Under the pieces are notes generated by a model. That model was not told where the DNA came from, did not search any database, and saw only the letters and a program-made list of their open reading frames with translations. Both the position numbers and the translations under genes were made by a program. From the IMG/VR virus record IMGVR_UViG_3300050821_005791, positions 1 to 35,835 of that record: a stretch of 35,835 bases of DNA, one strand, 5' to 3'. The number at the start of each line of letters is the position of its first letter. The first letter of the stretch is position 1. This DNA is from a virus. Positions 9,217 to 17,078 of the stretch are shown here, one piece after another.

Positions 9217-9621
9217 CTACTTGATTCCCTTCTTCTCCCACAACGGGAAAATTTCATCGAATACTTCTTCAACATCCTCGTGTCCAGCCTGGGTAAGGCT
9301 GGTAACAATCTTCTCGCGTGCCTTATCCATGCTGTCGGGGGAGGAGTTAAACTCCATCATTGCCCCGAACACCGACATGATCTTGTTCTTCAAACTATCC
9401 CGCTTCTTTGTCCGCTCCGGATCGGGAACGAAATCAAACGGGCTCCAGACCTTCGCTTGCTCGTTCGGCCTGTTCACATTCGCAACCATCGAGGCTGTGA
9501 TACCAGCTAGGTAACAATTCCGCCGGAATCGGCTGCTTTGGCGCTTGATAAGTTCCGCGAACATCCCAGGAGTAGTCCGTCCAAACTCTGCCATCGTGAG
9601 GCCGAAGTCATACCGCGCCAT
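9217..9621 (-). CDS. Tail assembly chaperone, T-like frame (probably made by -1 frameshift from the G frame)
   Basis: From the ATG at 9621 the frame gives 134 residues (MARYDFGLTMAEFGRTTPGM). Conserved-looking sequence begins before that ATG: the same frame upstream reads APPESWRELWA directly into MARYDFG, and LTMAEFGRTTPGMFAELIKR matches the W/F..EF..TP pattern of tail assembly chaperones of the GTA/TAC type. The frame is open from about 9693 and lies in the -1 register relative to the gene before it, so the functional product is probably a G-T fusion of about 294 residues, joined at the CCCAAAC at 9684-9678. Independent starting at 9621 is possible but would remove part of the domain. Such G-T proteins coat the tape measure and recruit tail tube subunits. 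Confidence 0.8.
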   Translation of the reverse strand: MARYDFGLTMAEFGRTTPGMFAELIKRQSSRFRRNCYLAGITASMVANVNRPNEQAKVWSPFDFVPDPERTKKRDSLKNKIMSVFGAMMEFNSSPDSMDKAREKIVTSLTQAGHEDVEEVFDEIFPLWEKKGIK

Positions 9622-9645
9622 TGCCCATAATTCTCGCCAGCTTTC

Positions 9646-9684
9646 CGGTGGCGCGTCTAGCTCGCCACCGCGTCTACGTTTGGG
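9646..9684 (-). promoter_or_regulatory. Programmed -1 ribosomal frameshift signal (slippery heptamer plus hairpin)
   Basis: Read on the minus strand, the heptamer CCCAAAC (9684-9678) lies in the G reading frame as C.CCA.AAC, the canonical X.XXY.YYZ layout. After 7 nt (GTAGACG) comes a perfect 8-bp GC-rich stem, CGGTGGCG (9670-9663) with CGCCACCG (9653-9646), and a 9-nt loop that contains the TAG stop of the G frame. The T frame opens after a TGA at 9696-9694 and stays open through the site. The frame relation (-1), heptamer phase, spacer length and stem all agree with a lambda-style G/GT frameshift. Confidence 0.85.
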
Positions 9685-10100
9685 CTTATCGGCTCACCCT
9701 TGGCTAATTCCGAGGCAGCCTCAACTAGCTTCGCCAGGACGCCCGGATAGGCTGACTCAAATAACATTTCAAACAGTTGGCTGTTTTGAGCCGGAGCTAA
9801 CATCTGTCGTACTTGACGCAAGGTTATTTCAGGATGGAATCGGTCAAACGCGGCCCAGCAGATCACGGATAGATCGGGACCAGTTAATCCGGCCCAATCG
9901 AACCTAACTGAGAGGTCGCGTTTATGCGCAGGCGATAGGACCTTGCCCTTTTCATCTTTGATTTCTGGAGCAATGCTAAGCAAAGGCTCAGCCTTGGCGA
10001 TGGCGTTGTAATCCAGTACAAGTTGATACTCGTTCCCGTCCTCAATTTTGATCTTGGCGACGGGGAGTACATTAAATTCAAGTTGAGAAATTGGTTCCAT
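9657..10100 (-). CDS. Tail assembly chaperone, G-like
   Basis: The 147-residue protein starts MEPISQLEFNVLPVAKIKIE at 10100, chosen because GGAG lies 6 nt upstream; a longer in-frame opening upstream lacks that support. The sequence (LDYNAIAKAEPLLSI, RFDWAGLTGPDLSVICWAAF, ITLRQVRQMLAP) fits tail assembly chaperones of the GTA-TAC/GP13 type, which are small, soluble and helical. It lies between tail tube and tape measure, the standard position. Its TAG stop at 9659-9657 sits in the loop of the frameshift hairpin, so most ribosomes should make this short form and a minority the fusion with the T frame. Confidence 0.88.
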   Translation of the reverse strand: MEPISQLEFNVLPVAKIKIEDGNEYQLVLDYNAIAKAEPLLSIAPEIKDEKGKVLSPAHKRDLSVRFDWAGLTGPDLSVICWAAFDRFHPEITLRQVRQMLAPAQNSQLFEMLFESAYPGVLAKLVEAASELAKGEPISPNVDAVAS

Positions 10101-10199
10101 TGAAACTCCATGTATAAGTGTTTTGAAGCGAGGAGGAGTAGACGCCCCTTGGGGTTTAATACTGGGGCAGGGCGGCATATGGACATTCCCAGAGGCCAC

Positions 10200-10292
10200 C
10201 TGAAAGAAAAGTTGGGCAGTTGTGCTAGCGGGATGCCCAGCCGCTCTATTGAACAAATTGGCGCGGGGTTAAGGCTCTCACCCAGACCCCGC
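10200..10292 (-). terminator. Two hairpins after the tail tube gene, the second terminator-like
   Basis: The 199-bp gap between the tail tube stop and the chaperone start holds two stems. The first is GCGGGGT (10263-10269) with ACCCCGC (10286-10292), a perfect 7-bp stem 8 nt after the tail tube gene. The second is TGGGCA (10213-10218) with TGCCCA (10234-10239), followed on the minus strand by ACTTTTCTTTC, a fair U-rich tract. They may lower expression of tape measure and tip genes relative to the abundant tube protein, or protect the 3' end of that message. Confidence 0.5.
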
Positions 10293-10299
10293 AGAATCT

Positions 10300-10719
10300 T
10301 TAGGCGAAGTTCAGCGGGCCGGTGATCTTGATCTTCACCGTCAGCTTGGCTTCTTTCGAGAAGTCCAAGGAGTGGTCGATGCTGGTCACGATGCCACTAA
10401 AGGAGAATGTCCCTAGTGCGCTAGGTAGTGTGATCGACCAAGGCACAGCTACGCGGGCGTCCATTGTTGCTTGGAGCCCAACCTGGGTTACGTCGCCTGG
10501 GATAAAGTTGGCAGTAAAATCACAAGTTCCGGAGTCAATCAGGGTTGCCAAGTATTCGCGGCGAGCGGAAGGTGACTGTGCGTGCGTGACATCAACGAGG
10601 TCTACCTTAGATCCAGATAGAGTAACCGTCTGGACTTCACTGATGGCAGTGAATACCGGAGGGGATGCAATGGTGCCCTTATTGAGAAATAGGCCGTAGC
10701 CTGAAAATGCTTGTGACAT
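10300..10719 (-). CDS. Major tail (tube) protein
   Basis: The 139-residue protein starts MSQAFSGYGLFLNKGTIASP and is beta-rich throughout (TVTLSGSKVDLVDVTH, WSITLPSALGTFSFSGIVTS, KLTVKIKITGPL), the pattern of siphovirus tail tube subunits, including the conserved early part ending in DVTH and the closing strand after the loop. It polymerises into hexameric rings around the tape measure. The start has AAGGAG 7 nt upstream, one of the best ribosome sites in the late operon, as expected for an abundant virion protein. It lies after DUF3168 and before the chaperones, which is the standard order. Confidence 0.9.
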   Translation of the reverse strand: MSQAFSGYGLFLNKGTIASPPVFTAISEVQTVTLSGSKVDLVDVTHAQSPSARREYLATLIDSGTCDFTANFIPGDVTQVGLQATMDARVAVPWSITLPSALGTFSFSGIVTSIDHSLDFSKEAKLTVKIKITGPLNFA

Positions 10720-10806
10720 TGGTGACGCTCCTTGTATTGCTTTTCCGTCAGCTTTCCCGCTACGGATCGGGTAGTGCCCCTGCTATAAGAGGGTCGGGTA
10801 GTCGCT

Positions 10807-11211
10807 TTATGAATCTTGATACATGATGTCAATCTCCATCATGTGGCGTTGAATGAATCCTGATGTACCCGGCTCATACGGGAAGTCCGCTTCCGATACA
10901 ACAATGCAGCCATTCACAACCGTTCCGTCCGGTAACGTCCCGATGAAAGCTTTCAGGCTGGAACGGATCGCATCGGAGATACTAATCGTGTCCAAATACG
11001 CCTTCGCATAGGAGTCAAACTGAATACGCTTCATACGGAGTCCGCTAGGTCCCTGCGCGTGGTAACCCATGTCCGTTGTAGTCACGGTGTTGTAAACAAT
11101 CGCGGGTAGCGTTGCATCCTTGGGCATACGGCTACCGAAGATGCGCCCGCTAACCAAGCTGGCGACCGTTGTATCTGCCTTGAGACGTTGAAAGATCCCT
11201 ACCTCTAGCAT
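10807..11211 (-). CDS. DUF3168 tail completion / terminator protein
   Basis: The 134-residue protein has the DUF3168 outline: VGIFQRLKADTTVASLVSGRIF at the N-terminus, LPAIVYNTVTT, then RIQFDSYAKAYLDTISISDAIR and a C-terminal strand with RHMMEIDIMY. This family (lambda U-like role) caps the growing tail at the head-proximal end. It starts 4 bp after the stop of the gp10-like gene and lies before the tail tube gene, as usual. An 87-bp gap to the tube gene follows, holding only a repeated TCGGGTAGT motif. Confidence 0.88.
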   Translation of the reverse strand: MLEVGIFQRLKADTTVASLVSGRIFGSRMPKDATLPAIVYNTVTTTDMGYHAQGPSGLRMKRIQFDSYAKAYLDTISISDAIRSSLKAFIGTLPDGTVVNGCIVVSEADFPYEPGTSGFIQRHMMEIDIMYQDS

Positions 11212-11214
11212 TCC

Positions 11215-11598
11215 TTACCCTTTCAGAGCATTTAGCTCATCGTTCAAATCCTCTACAAAGGTGTCCAGCACTAGGTCTTTTGTAGATTCAAACGCGGGCC
11301 GGACGAATGGCTTTGCGCCTTGAAAGCGAGTCCCAAACTCCTGAAAGATTGCGTAGAAGGCTTTCTTTCCTGGCCCAACGACAACCTCAATCCCGGCTGT
11401 GGAGGCGTGTGTGTTTTCGCCAATGTTGGCGCGAAGATAGCCAGTTAGTTCCGGAGCGTTGTCGCTTATGGCGGTGACCCAGATGTCGCCCGCGTCCCGT
11501 GCTGCGCGGCGAAGTACCTTCCTGGCGACCTTCGGAGGTTCAGACTTGAGCCTCTGTTCAAGGACATCGAAGCCCTTCAACTCAACATTTATTTCCAT
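11215..11598 (-). CDS. HK97 gp10 family neck/tail protein
   Basis: The 127-residue protein matches the HK97-gp10-like family: LKGFDVLEQRLKSEPPKVAR, LRRAARDAGDIWVTAISDNAP, LTGYLRANIG, then AIFQEFGTRFQGAKPFVRPA, the conserved E-F/Y-G-T-x-x-x-x-A-x-P-F-x-R-P-A signature. The family belongs to the head-tail neck or tail completion group. Its ATG overlaps the stop of the adaptor gene as TAATG. Length is typical. Confidence 0.92.
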   Translation of the reverse strand: MEINVELKGFDVLEQRLKSEPPKVARKVLRRAARDAGDIWVTAISDNAPELTGYLRANIGENTHASTAGIEVVVGPGKKAFYAIFQEFGTRFQGAKPFVRPAFESTKDLVLDTFVEDLNDELNALKG

Positions 11599-11957
11599 TA
11601 CTGACTCCCGTCATTTGTTTCCGTACACAAAAGCCAAAGCTCAAATTGGTTTTCGTCCGGGTCGGATACCGCGTTGATCTGAAAGAGCCGCGCCCCGAAT
11701 TGAACAAGCATTGATGAAAAAATCCCTGCCTGATATGGGACAACAATCTTGTGTGTGACCGTCGAGACGATCTGTTGGGCTAGGTCAAGGTCCCGGCCCT
11801 GTAAAGCAGTTATCGCGGCCCAGCTAGTCCCGAAGGTAGTAGGCGGCGCAACGGAGCCGTCGGCATTCAACGGAGCATTCTGGAGCAGGGTTATCTGTCG
11901 CTTCATCGCACCTCTCGGTGTATGGGCAATCAGCGTTGATAGTGAGCGGGGTAGCAT
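11598..11957 (-). CDS. Head-tail adaptor (head-tail joining protein, HK97 gp7 / SPP1 gp16 type)
   Basis: The 119-residue frame contains GAMKRQITLLQ, WAAITALQGRDLDLAQQI and FGARLFQINAVSDPDENQFE, the usual head-tail joining family (Phage_H_T_join) outline of a small beta-barrel that sits under the connector. Two starts are possible: the ATG at 11957, which forms TAAATG with the preceding stop and has GAGGGG upstream, or the ATG at 11906 (MKRQ), with GAGAGG 4 nt upstream. I use the longer one because family members usually have the short G-A-hydrophobic segment before the RQITL strand. Confidence 0.85.
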   Translation of the reverse strand: MLPRSLSTLIAHTPRGAMKRQITLLQNAPLNADGSVAPPTTFGTSWAAITALQGRDLDLAQQIVSTVTHKIVVPYQAGIFSSMLVQFGARLFQINAVSDPDENQFELWLLCTETNDGSQ

Positions 11958-12731
11958 TTATCCCCTCGTAGGCGAATAATCGAAGACCATTGACGATGCC
12001 AGCAGTGCATCAATATGGTTAGGGACGGAGCCAACTGTACCCGCCGATACTGGCTCACGGTTCATATACCAATGGCAGGCCAAAATCAGGACGGCTAACT
12101 TTGTGTTGTAAGGAATCCCAACGGCCAGAGTTACACTCGCCTGTTGTTTAGGCGGATCGGGTAGTGTGTTACTGGGCGGAGATACATCTTGGTCCGCTGC
12201 ATTGATGGTGAGGACCTTTGTTGGGTCGGGATCGTAACCAGCAGTGAATAATATCGCTATGCAATTTGGCGCATAGAGAACCACGGGCCAGTAGGCTCCA
12301 GGGATCGGGAAGAGGCGGCAATCTTCGGCAACATAGTCAACGAGGAAGTCCACGCCTGGGAATATGTCGTGGGGATAGCCGTCTACCCCAATGTAAGTGA
12401 TCTTCTTTACTTCGGTCACCGGGGAATAACCCAACTTGAGCATCTGAGAGTAGTTCCAGAGCGTAGAGTATCTTGCGTAGTAGGATGAGATGGCAGCCTG
12501 ACTCACGTTCACGAGTGTTTCGGTGTAGTAAGGGAACATGTCCAAGGTCTGGACATAATCTTTCGAGGCCAGCGAACGGCCCGTAGCGGACTCCGCGTAG
12601 GATCGGGCAGCGGAAATCAACCCCGCAAGCATAGTGTTATCCTGGGTGTGGGGAATCTTCAGGTAGTCTTGAGCCTCGATCACAGAGACCGGCTCGACGG
12701 ACGGGACTGATACTGGTCTGATTGAACTCAT
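11958..12731 (-). CDS. Head-tail connector protein (HK97 gp6-like)
   Basis: The 257-residue protein starts MSSIRPVSVPSVEPVSVIEA; this ATG has GGAG 6 nt upstream, whereas an upstream in-frame opening would run into the terminator stem. The segment SVIEAQDYLKIPHTQDNTML, then LISAARSYAESATGRSLASK, is the hallmark of phage gp6-like connectors, and HWYMNREPVSAGTVGSVPNH near the C-terminus is typical of the family end. A central insertion of about 130 residues makes it longer than the usual 100-190. It forms the ring between portal and tail. It follows the capsid gene across a strong terminator-like stem. Confidence 0.9.
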   Translation of the reverse strand: MSSIRPVSVPSVEPVSVIEAQDYLKIPHTQDNTMLAGLISAARSYAESATGRSLASKDYVQTLDMFPYYTETLVNVSQAAISSYYARYSTLWNYSQMLKLGYSPVTEVKKITYIGVDGYPHDIFPGVDFLVDYVAEDCRLFPIPGAYWPVVLYAPNCIAILFTAGYDPDPTKVLTINAADQDVSPPSNTLPDPPKQQASVTLAVGIPYNTKLAVLILACHWYMNREPVSAGTVGSVPNHIDALLASSMVFDYSPTRG

Positions 12732-12749
12732 TGAATCTCCGGGTAAAAC

Positions 12750-12796
12750 AAAAGCAGGGAGTCGGGAGTCTTTACACTCCAAACTCCCTGCTTTTT
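12750..12796 (-). terminator. Strong bidirectional terminator-like stem after the capsid gene
   Basis: AAAAGCAGGGAGT (12750-12762) and ACTCCCTGCTTTT (12783-12795) form a perfect 13-bp stem. The 20-nt interior holds a further partial stem (GGAGT/ACTCC). On the minus strand it comes 24 bp after the capsid stop and is followed by TTTTGTTTTA, so it should act as a partial Rho-independent terminator inside the late operon; on the plus strand it also ends in a T run. Confidence 0.8.
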
Positions 12797-12819
12797 AATT
12801 TGCCTTCAAGCGTCAGCTA

Positions 12820-14088
12820 TTAGGCTCCGCAAACTAGGTACTTGACTGGTGCAACGGAAGAGTCAGCAGTCAAAAGGTTGCCGTCATAACGAGCCCAGGC
12901 GATAAGGCCAACCTGTCCAAACTCGGCATAGCGTTCAACCAAGCGTTGGATGGTCATTGTCTTGACGCGACGAACCTTGTACCTGCTGAGGTCACCGAAC
13001 AGGACAGCCTTGTTGCCGCCGCCTGTAGTCGGAGGAGAACCGGCTGTGCCGATCTCAGGCATGTAGGTGTTGATGATGTAAGGCTTGTTGAGAATGCGGT
13101 CCGAAGCCTCGCTGGAGAAAGAAGGCTGCCAGAGAGGATGTCCGAACTTGTCCTTCAACTTCTGAAGGGCGAGCAAGGTGTTATCGGTGAACATCCACTT
13201 TGCGCCGGGTTGATTTCTGTAAGCCGGGTCAACTGAGTGCAATAGACCAAGCATGTCGTAGTAACCGATCTGCGTTGTCGGATCGGGCGAGGTAGCGTTG
13301 TCGTCACCCTGACTCGTGATACCGAAGGTTGCAGCGGTAAGAATACCCGTTGGCTCAGTCGTTCCTACGCCGGTTGTGAACTTGTGGCTCAAACCACGGC
13401 CAAACGATAGGGCGAAAGCATCGACCACGATGCCGTCTACGCTGGTGAAGGAGTCCTGAGAAATTTCCAGGCCAACCTTTACGAGGTCTCCGAATTTGAA
13501 AGCGCCAAAAACTGTCTTGGCGGTTGTGATGTCGGCATCCGTTACCGCGCTGCCTTCGGGGACTAATTGGCACTCACGATTAACGGTGGTGGACAACGGC
13601 CAAATCATCGGTGCGCCGTCTGGTGTATCAAATACATCAGCGTACTCGGTGAATGGAGCGTAGTATTTCATTGCGATTTCAAGGTTGCGTTGGAAGGCTG
13701 GAGGGATCAAGTCTCCACCAGAGCCCGCTGTAGTAGATTCAGCAGCACGAATTTCCGCATTCTCTTCCGGGGTGAGCGACTGGCGACCGCGAGTGCAATA
13801 CTTATAGAAAGCGCGGTTCTCAAGTTCAGTCTGCTCTTCAGCGGACCGCTTGCCGTCATTCTTTTTGCCGTCAACAGCAGACTCAGGCTTGAAGTCTACC
13901 TTACGAAGCTCAGCTTCATAAGCATCGGACGTTTTGATGCGCTCGATGTCCTGGGCAATGGAATTCATTTCGACTAGGAGGCCGTCGGCCTTAACCTTGT
14001 CGTCTTTTGTTGCTGTTGCGTTGTCGAGAATAGCGCGCACTTCTTTGTGAAGGGCAAGACGCTTCTCATTCAATTCTTTGATACTCAT
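12820..14088 (-). CDS. Major capsid protein, HK97 fold, with N-terminal delta domain
   Basis: The 422-residue protein starts MSIKELNEKRLALHKEVRAI with GGAG 6 nt before the ATG. Residues 1-65 form a charged coiled coil, the scaffolding delta domain removed by the prohead protease in HK97-type phages; a linker to about residue 120 follows. The mature part begins near STTAGSGGDLIPPAFQRNLE (118-137), a classic HK97-family opening (Phage_capsid), and ends with IQRLVERYAEFGQVGLIAWA. The protease gene lies immediately upstream in transcription. The leader folds into hairpins and part of its ribosome site is inside one of them. Confidence 0.96.
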   Translation of the reverse strand: MSIKELNEKRLALHKEVRAILDNATATKDDKVKADGLLVEMNSIAQDIERIKTSDAYEAELRKVDFKPESAVDGKKNDGKRSAEEQTELENRAFYKYCTRGRQSLTPEENAEIRAAESTTAGSGGDLIPPAFQRNLEIAMKYYAPFTEYADVFDTPDGAPMIWPLSTTVNRECQLVPEGSAVTDADITTAKTVFGAFKFGDLVKVGLEISQDSFTSVDGIVVDAFALSFGRGLSHKFTTGVGTTEPTGILTAATFGITSQGDDNATSPDPTTQIGYYDMLGLLHSVDPAYRNQPGAKWMFTDNTLLALQKLKDKFGHPLWQPSFSSEASDRILNKPYIINTYMPEIGTAGSPPTTGGGNKAVLFGDLSRYKVRRVKTMTIQRLVERYAEFGQVGLIAWARYDGNLLTADSSVAPVKYLVCGA

Positions 14089-14262
14089 GGGAATCTCCGT
14101 ATAGGTTTGTCTACGGAGTCAGGAATCTCACTAGGCGTGAGACCTACTCAGTTCTTTGCGGGGTATCTTCGCCCTACTACGGGCAGCACCATTGTGCGAT
14201 GGCGCAAAGCTAGAGGATCATTGACCCTCTTACCTGAACTGTTTAGTTTGAAAATTCTCTAA
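14089..14262 (-). promoter_or_regulatory. Structured leader of the capsid gene
   Basis: The 174 bp between protease and capsid genes carry several perfect short stems. TCCGTA (14096-14101) pairs with TACGGA (14112-14117); on the minus-strand message the second arm includes GGA of the capsid GGAG ribosome site. TCTCAC (14126-14131) pairs with GTGAGA (14137-14142). Further GCCC/GGGC and AGAGG/CCTCT stems occur near 14171-14240. The dense folding suggests translational control, message stabilisation or processing for the most abundant virion protein. No gene is visible in it. Confidence 0.55.
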
Positions 14263-15309
14263 CTAGCGAATTGCTAGGCGGAGTTCCAATTCGAGGCGTT
14301 CGCGCTCCTCAGAAGTCATTACAGACTTACTCTCGTCAGGCGTGTCCAAACCTTCGGACTTGTAAACAGACTCTAGCTTCTTGATGGCTTCGGCCTTCTT
14401 CGGCCCCTCATACTTGTTTCCACGATACCCTTCATGTAGCGCGGCCCAGGCTGCACCCATAAGATGATGATCTGGACTTCCGCCCGCGTCCGTGTAGGGA
14501 AGGTGTTTCTCATCGCCGATTTCAACGAGGTATTTAACAGCGCGAGGCTCCAGGTGCTCTGTGATGTCGTCTGGGATGCCTTCCGGGAAGAATGAACGGA
14601 TTTCAGCTTGTGTGTAGGATCGGGACGGGCCGACTGAGGTCCCATCATAAGCCGGGTAGGTTACTGCGCTCACATCTCCGAGGTCCACATCATGCAGTTC
14701 GCGGGTAGCAACGGTCTTGCTTGAATCCTCCGGATCAGGCTCATTGACCCAACCCTGTTTCACGGCTCTGAATCCGAATGAGCACTGGCTGATGTCCCCG
14801 CGCTTGATTGATTCCATAACGTCGCGTCCGGTGGTTGTGTTCGGCATCTCACAACGGAATTTGAGACCCTTCTTATCACTCTCAAGCGTTGCGGTCCCAG
14901 CAGTAGTGCGACCGAGGATAGCGGACGGTTCGTGGTTGAACAGCACCCGAACATCATGCTTCTCTTTCAGTGCGCGGTCGAATGCTCCTGGCTTGACTAC
15001 CTCTCGGAAGCCCATCTTGTCAGTGGGCTGGTTATAGACAGAGGCGTATCCGCTGATGAACTGCTTGTCTCCCTCTGTAGACGCGCGGAGTTCTGTAACT
15101 CCAAATGCGAGGTAACTACGTTCGATCTTGCTCATTGATTTTGTCTCCTTGATTACACCAAATGCTTCTTTGAATGCTTTGTCCTCAGCAGCAGCGTCGG
15201 ACAACCCGTCCTTCTTGGCTGCCTTGTAGGCTGAGTTCCAAACTGCCGCCCATTGGGCCGCCTTCCCTGCTGGAACATTACTCGGTACATTAGAGGCGGT
15301 GTAGGGCAT
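14263..15309 (-). CDS. HK97-family prohead protease (peptidase U35) with extra N- and C-terminal modules
   Basis: The 348-residue protein has the U35 prohead protease core at about residues 60-225: SGYASVYNQ, FREVVKPGAFDRAL, His126 in NHEPSAILGRTTAGT, Ser177 in ISQCSFGFRA, then LHDVDLGDVSAVTYPAY. It cleaves the capsid delta domains after prohead assembly. Residues 8-57 form a ChaB-like helical module (AAQWAAVWNSAYKAAKKDGL). The C-terminal 265-325 has a compact His/Trp/Tyr-rich module (DHHLMGAAWAALHEGYRGNK). The start at 15309 overlaps the portal stop (TAATG). An internal ATG at 15135 (MSKIERSY) has AAGGAG 9 nt upstream, so a shorter product lacking the ChaB-like part may also be made. Core call is firm; roles of the flanking modules are unknown. 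Confidence 0.92.
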   Translation of the reverse strand: MPYTASNVPSNVPAGKAAQWAAVWNSAYKAAKKDGLSDAAAEDKAFKEAFGVIKETKSMSKIERSYLAFGVTELRASTEGDKQFISGYASVYNQPTDKMGFREVVKPGAFDRALKEKHDVRVLFNHEPSAILGRTTAGTATLESDKKGLKFRCEMPNTTTGRDVMESIKRGDISQCSFGFRAVKQGWVNEPDPEDSSKTVATRELHDVDLGDVSAVTYPAYDGTSVGPSRSYTQAEIRSFFPEGIPDDITEHLEPRAVKYLVEIGDEKHLPYTDAGGSPDHHLMGAAWAALHEGYRGNKYEGPKKAEAIKKLESVYKSEGLDTPDESKSVMTSEERERLELELRLAIR

Positions 15310-17078
15310 TACTTGACTCTCCGCACGGCCAATTCTTTGTAAACTTCGATTGCGACGGCCCGCGTTGCTCGCTTGACTTCGTCTGCTACTTTGAATTCGG
15401 AAGTTGCGCGTTTATGTAGGCTCGCCGTATACCCGGCTAGGAACCGATCCGTCTCAGGCATCGAGTCGGGCGGAGTGACGCCCATATCGACTGATGCGAT
15501 AGCCTTAACACCATCCCTCAAGCCTGTGAGAATGGGTTCAAATATGGTTTGAAAGTCTTTTAATTCAGGCTTTGACCGCTTCGAATAGCGGGCAAATCCA
15601 TCTGTAAAGAGGGGCAATGTAGCCACAATCGCTGAGCTAAAGTCTGGGGCGGCTTTCTGTTCGCCGGGGACGGGCGTAGGTTCCTCAGGGGTTAATTCTG
15701 TCTTCGGGGCGAGCGGGTTAGGGGTTACGGCTACCGGAGCCGCGCCTACCACGGACATGTTAACCGGGATCCAAAAGTCTTCGCCGCCATCCTCCGGATC
15801 AATGGGGTTGAGCCCCTCATATTCAAGGATCATGTTCGTGTTGAGATAGCCTGAATATTTGCCTTTTTGATAGAAGTTTGACTTCGATGTTGCATCCGGA
15901 TAGATCAATGCATGAGTGTCAAACTTGGGCTCGAATCTTCCAGAGTTCCGTCCGACTTGGTTACGCAGTATAAACAACTTGTATTTGAGTTCTTGTTCCC
16001 ATGAAGGAATCCAGGGACCCAAGGTGTAGGAAATGAACTCTTGCCCCAACTGTTCCGCCGTTGCGCGGGTAACTCCTCCGGCTTCGCCTAACATGTGACC
16101 GGGCACTTGGAAGATTGCGCTGATCTCCTCGCGCTGGTGTTTGCGGGTTTCCAAATATTGGGCGCTATCATTCGGGGTTGCTAGCGGCGTGAATTTCGTT
16201 CCGCCCTTGGTGACGAAGATGCGGTGCATGTTCTCGCCGCCCGTTGCCTCGATGAAACTTTCCCGCGCCTTGGTTACTTGTTCGGTTGAGACCCCGATGC
16301 TACTCTGACTACCTCCGAGCAATTCGAGGATGCCTCCCGGATGGCCGCCGTTGCCGAAAAACTTCGCGCCAAACTTTTCTGTAGCGAGGGCGAGGCCGAA
16401 GGCTTGCCTCATGAGCCAAACCGTATCCTGACCAACGCGGCCATCGAGCGTTAGACCGGGAATGTAGATCATTCGCTCCGGAGCGATGAAACGGGACTCG
16501 CCTTCCTTGATCGAATCGTCTAGGGTGATCTCTTCTTCGCTGAGGCCGATGGTTGTCTTGTAGACGAGTGTGCCTGCATCATATTTTGTCTTCTCGCCGT
16601 CAATCCCCTCCAAGACAGTATCTCGACGCAAACGTACAGCAGCGGTCTTCCACGGAGCGCGAGGGGCTAAGGCTCCAACACGACCCGCGCCGTCGAGTAA
16701 GACTTCGCTGTAAGAATTGCCCCAAAGAAGGGCGTAGCACATCATTACTTTCTTCCAAGTTTGTGCGGACATTTCAGGGTGGGGACGGGTATTCAGAAGG
16801 TCTTGAAGATCGTGATCGTAGGCTAGCTTGCGGCTTATGCGACCAGTCTTGGCCTGAGTGGATAGCTCTACAACATTCAGCGGGAGGCTAGCTAGGCCGT
16901 TGGAAACGATATTGACGCAAGCAAACACAACGGGTAGCTGTAGCGCCGTCATCTGGTTTACCCGGATACCAGAATCGGTTCGAGAACCAGAGAAGAATTC
17001 TGTCATCCACTCAACGGGGAATGCTAGGGGTACGCCTGGATTCTCCAGGCTATTGCGAATCTCTTGGATAAAACTCAT
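15309..17078 (-). CDS. Portal protein, HK97 family
   Basis: The 589-residue protein has the HK97 portal pattern: RVNQMTALQLPVVFACVNIV followed by SNGLASLPLNVVE (about 38-72), DHDLQDLLNTRPHPEMSAQT, ALLWGNSYSEVLLDGAGRVG, and a later AEQLGQEFISYTLGPWIPSW. It forms the dodecameric ring through which DNA is packaged and ejected. After about residue 425 comes a Pro-rich linker (near 445-475) and a helical C-terminal extension, making it longer than the usual 400-450. The start forms TAAATG with the stop of the small membrane protein gene. High confidence. Confidence 0.95.
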   Translation of the reverse strand: MSFIQEIRNSLENPGVPLAFPVEWMTEFFSGSRTDSGIRVNQMTALQLPVVFACVNIVSNGLASLPLNVVELSTQAKTGRISRKLAYDHDLQDLLNTRPHPEMSAQTWKKVMMCYALLWGNSYSEVLLDGAGRVGALAPRAPWKTAAVRLRRDTVLEGIDGEKTKYDAGTLVYKTTIGLSEEEITLDDSIKEGESRFIAPERMIYIPGLTLDGRVGQDTVWLMRQAFGLALATEKFGAKFFGNGGHPGGILELLGGSQSSIGVSTEQVTKARESFIEATGGENMHRIFVTKGGTKFTPLATPNDSAQYLETRKHQREEISAIFQVPGHMLGEAGGVTRATAEQLGQEFISYTLGPWIPSWEQELKYKLFILRNQVGRNSGRFEPKFDTHALIYPDATSKSNFYQKGKYSGYLNTNMILEYEGLNPIDPEDGGEDFWIPVNMSVVGAAPVAVTPNPLAPKTELTPEEPTPVPGEQKAAPDFSSAIVATLPLFTDGFARYSKRSKPELKDFQTIFEPILTGLRDGVKAIASVDMGVTPPDSMPETDRFLAGYTASLHKRATSEFKVADEVKRATRAVAIEVYKELAVRRVK

